Assembly (NCBI RefSeq): GCF_026619435.1
Contig: NZ_JAOVZQ010000001.1
Location: 1,371,501 to 1,435,500, forward strand
DNA from: Hoeflea ulvae
GTDB lineage: Bacteria; Pseudomonadota; Alphaproteobacteria; Rhizobiales; Rhizobiaceae
Reading direction: 5' to 3'
DNA length: 64,000 nt
Position 1 is the stretch's first letter; each line of letters opens with the position of its first letter. Both the position numbers and the translations under genes were made by a program. The notes beneath the pieces were generated by a model, which saw nothing but the letters and a program-made list of their open reading frames with translations, was not told the origin of the DNA and searched no databases. Of this stretch, positions 62,401 through 64,000 are shown in pieces.

Positions 62401-64000
62401 TTCCTTCGGCCTGTCGTTTGTCAACAATGACGGCGACGAAAATCCCTTTGACATGACGGTGTCCGGCACGGCTACCGGTACACCTGAAATCGCGGTTTCG
62501 TCTTCCATCGGCGGTGTTGTCAGCGATGGCGGCGCCAATGCGCAGGGTGCCCAGATGGCGGGCACACCGGTGACGGTTACCTATACCGTGACCAACAGCG
62601 GCACCGACGACCTGACGCTTGCCACGGCGACATCGTCGAGCCTGAGCAATGTCACCGTCAATGCGATTGGCGCGCCGGGAGCTGCAACAGTGACCGGTGG
62701 CGGCGGCTCGACCACGTTCCAGGTGCAATACACACCGATCCTGGATGGAGCCTTCTCCTTCGACCTGGCCTTCACCAACAATGATGGCGACGAGAACCCG
62801 TTCAATATGACCGTTTCGGGCACTGCCGCCGGCGCACCGGAAATCGCGGTCTCGTCATCGGTCAGCGGCGCTGTTGCAGATGGCGGCACCGATGCCGCCG
62901 GATCCGCCTCAGCCGGTGTCCAGAAGACCATCACCTATACCGTGACCAATACAGGCACCAAGCCACTGAACCTGACCGGCACGGCTACGGCAAGTGCTGC
63001 CACCAATGTCAATGTGGATGCGATTTCGGCTTATGGAAGCTCGTCCATTGCCGTCTCCGGTTCCACGACTTTCACCGTTGCCTACACGCCGGCGGCAGCG
63101 GCGGCGTTTTCCTTCGAGCTGGACATCATCAGCGATGATGCCGATGAAGCCAATTACGACCTTTCCGTCAGCGGCACTGGCGTCTCCCTGCCGGCAGCCA
63201 TAACGGTGTCCGCCGGCAATGGACAGACGACGGAGGTCAACACCGGCTTCGCAACCGCCCTGTCAGCCAAGGTTGTCGATCATGGCGACAATCCGGTTTC
63301 CGGCGTAACGGTCACGTTCACCGCACCGGCCACCGGCGCCGGCCTAGACACCGCATCGCAGACAGCCACGACAAATGCATCCGGCGTCGCGTCTCTCTCG
63401 GCAACGGCCAATGCAACAGCCGGCGCCTTCATCGTCAATGCCAGCGCTGCAGGCATCTCCACCACGGCGGATTTCAGCCTGACGCTGGTCAACAATGCGC
63501 CGCCGAAGGTTGTCGTGGCGGCGAGCAGTGGTGACGAAATCAAGAACGGCTCCGGCAATACCCTGCTCGGAAACCGGCCGTCCCGCGAGGCTTCCAGCAC
63601 CAGCTACACCATCCGCAACAACGGCATCGGCCCGCTGGTTGTTGCCAGTCCGACCCTGAATTCCGCGTCCAATATTGGCGGCATGACCCTGGCTTTTTCG
63701 AATGTCAGCGCCGTGCTGCGGCAAAACCGGTTCCAGTTTGGCGATCCGGTCCGCTACGCGGCAACCGGCGTCACCGCCTCGGTCACCGGGCCGACATCGG
63801 TGACCATTCCAGCCGGCGGATCGGTCGATCTGCTGGTAACCTACACCCCCGCAAGCTCCGGCACATTTTCCTACACGCTGGGCTTCATCACCAATGACAG
63901 CGACGAGGTGTCGTTCGAACTGACATCCAGCGGAACGGCCAGCGTCGCTTCGGGCATTCTGGCGGTGTCGGGTTCAGCCCAGTCGGCCGAGGTCAACACC
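59447..64000 (+). CDS. Giant exported repeat protein with choice-of-anchor-D-like domains (3' end beyond window)
   Basis: The frame opens at ATG 59447 (GCGGGG upstream) or in-frame ATG 59528, and stays open to the edge, over 1,500 codons. The second start gives a clean signal peptide (MMRGLYTFLTIFSIFIALSVG, cleavage near RAADA), so export is by Sec, not type I. A Cys-containing N-domain (residues ~50-185) precedes nine tandem ~118-aa units (60008 to ~63190), each starting PEIAVSS and ending DENPF-x-x-TVSGTA. These resemble the choice-of-anchor D domain. An invasin-like Ig domain (about 63190-63490, PVSGVTVTFTAP) and more anchor-D-like sequence follow. Likely a surface adhesin; the anchor is not visible. 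Confidence 0.85.
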   Translation, partial: MKFLYCAFADVLNFHSINKASRTLKYSMMRGLYTFLTIFSIFIALSVGLGVRAADAAWNSCSGLTVTTGGDLTLDVTADTCSLSNTFPGSQNYINFNAGSGSSVTIDLIGIDDNTGEFTSVSIAHDGGTQFISDGSSFGQANDFSSTYNCSSGCVVSGNYSGASIGGPFSVTYTQNGGSGSIGAPSAPEIAVSSSVSGAVSDGGTDAQGTRTAGSPVMVTYTVTNSGTSDLTLATATSSSANNVTVNSIGAPGSTTVTSGGGTTTFQVQYTPTLAGAFSFGLSFVNDDGDENPFNFTVSGTATGTPEIAVSSSISGTVADAGTDAQGTQVAGSQVTVTYTVTNSGTDALTLATATSSGASNVTVDSIAAPASTTVAGGDATTSFVVKYTPTLAGAFSFGLSFVNDDGDENPFNYTVSGTATGTPEIAVSSSEGGAVTDGGTDAQGTKVAGSPVTVTYTVTNSGTDDLTLATATASGASNVTVDSVAAPLSTTVTSGGGTTTFQVQYTPTTAGAFSFGLSFVNDDGDENPFNFTVSGTASGAPEIAVSSSISGTVADAGTDAQGTQVAGSQVTVTYTVTNSGTGSLTLATAISSSPSNVTVDSIGAPASTTVAGGGATTTFVVKYTPTLAGAFSFGLSFVNDDGDENPFNYTVSGTATGTPEIAVSSSVGGAMSDAGTDAQGTRVAGSHVTVTYTVTNSGTDDLTLATATASGASNVTVDSVAAPLSTTVTGGSSTTFQVRYTPTLAGAFSFSLSFVNDDGDENPFNFTVSGTATGAPEIAVSSSIGGAVSDGGTDAQGAQTAGIPVTVTYTVTNSGTDDLTLATATALSPSNVVVGSIGAPASTTVTGGGATTTFQVQYTPTLAGAYSFNLSFVNDDGDENPFNFTVSGTAGGTPEIAVSSSVSGAIADSGSDAQGTRVAGTPVTVTYTVTNSGTGDLTLATATSSSLSNVTVGSIGAPVSTTVAGGGGTTTFQVQYTPTLAGAFSFGLSFVNNDGDENPFDMTVSGTATGTPEIAVSSSIGGVVSDGGANAQGAQMAGTPVTVTYTVTNSGTDDLTLATATSSSLSNVTVNAIGAPGAATVTGGGGSTTFQVQYTPILDGAFSFDLAFTNNDGDENPFNMTVSGTAAGAPEIAVSSSVSGAVADGGTDAAGSASAGVQKTITYTVTNTGTKPLNLTGTATASAATNVNVDAISAYGSSSIAVSGSTTFTVAYTPAAAAAFSFELDIISDDADEANYDLSVSGTGVSLPAAITVSAGNGQTTEVNTGFATALSAKVVDHGDNPVSGVTVTFTAPATGAGLDTASQTATTNASGVASLSATANATAGAFIVNASAAGISTTADFSLTLVNNAPPKVVVAASSGDEIKNGSGNTLLGNRPSREASSTSYTIRNNGIGPLVVASPTLNSASNIGGMTLAFSNVSAVLRQNRFQFGDPVRYAATGVTASVTGPTSVTIPAGGSVDLLVTYTPASSGTFSYTLGFITNDSDEVSFELTSSGTASVASGILAVSGSAQSAEVNT
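60008..63190 (+). repeat. Tandem array of nine ~354-bp coding repeats
   Basis: Units begin at 60008, 60362, 60716, 61070, 61424, 61775, 62129, 62483 and 62837. The period is 354 bp except unit 5, which is 351. DNA identity between units is visibly high, and units 2-3 resemble units 4-5 most closely, implying block duplication of a two-unit segment. Confidence 0.9.

Noticed and set aside
59447..64000. LapA-type substrate of the type I exporter at 2.4-7.3 kb
   Set aside because: It carries an N-terminal Sec signal peptide and shows no RTX motifs or LapG cleavage region in the visible part, and it is 50 kb away.

Overview
The window looks like chromosomal DNA of a free-living, probably marine or salt-exposed alphaproteobacterium, most likely of the order Rhizobiales (Hoeflea/Rhizobiaceae/Phyllobacteriaceae-like). 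This is inferred from high-GC coding sequence with AT-rich gaps, the DUF1344/DUF3305/DUF3306/DUF5076/DUF6352/DUF6494 families around formate dehydrogenase, BTLCP (LapG-type) protease use, an ectoine-degradation cluster with EnuR, and a polyol ABC operon of rhizobial architecture. The species cannot be fixed from the sequence alone.

Layout. (1) 1-9.1 kb: a response regulator (cut by the window edge) and a GGDEF response regulator on the minus strand, then a type I secretion operon on the plus strand (TolC, LapB-like ABC, HlyD-like adaptor), a ribbon-helix-helix protein, and a convergent LapG-type periplasmic protease. Together they suggest c-di-GMP-controlled secretion and release of a surface adhesin, although no LapA or LapD lies in view. 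(2) 9.3-29.6 kb: a very complete formate dehydrogenase region. It holds a TorD-like chaperone, a TAT peptide, fdhABC (Cys, not Sec, enzyme), small accessory genes, a frameshifted biotin/lipoate-ligase-like gene, DUF6352, a large multi-4Fe-4S protein, DUF3305/DUF3306, an Mrp ATPase, a tungstate transporter tupBCA, cofactor genes moeA-mobB-mobA, fdhD, and purU, which makes formate. (3) 29.8-32.3 kb: iolB, a Dabb-domain protein and a glycerate kinase. (4) 32.4-41.8 kb: ectoine/hydroxyectoine catabolism as two divergent arms (doeX-doeC-doeD minus; enuR-eutB-eutC-doeA-doeB plus), with no transporter; doeC carries a 3'-end frameshift.

(5) 42.4-50.5 kb: an AraC regulator and a molybdenum hydroxylase cluster of the xanthine dehydrogenase family (SRPBCC, FAD subunit, 2Fe-2S subunit, a molybdopterin subunit split into two genes, MoxR/CoxD-like AAA+, CoxE-like VWA protein) plus an amidohydrolase. 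Its substrate is not known. (6) 50.5-58.9 kb: a LacI-type repressor facing a polyol/ketose ABC transporter operon (binding protein, two permeases, a 62-aa membrane protein, two ATPases) ending in a dihydroxyacetone-kinase-family enzyme. Two perfect palindromes 30 bp apart lie in the divergent promoter. (7) 59.4 kb to the end: the 5' part of a giant exported protein built from tandem ~118-aa choice-of-anchor-D-like repeats, still open at the window edge.

Metabolic theme: the formate dehydrogenase and the XDH-type hydroxylase both need a molybdopterin cofactor, and the same region carries tungstate uptake and cofactor-finishing genes. PurU could feed formate from one-carbon metabolism into the dehydrogenase. 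I saw no tRNA, rRNA, CRISPR array, insertion sequence or prophage gene.
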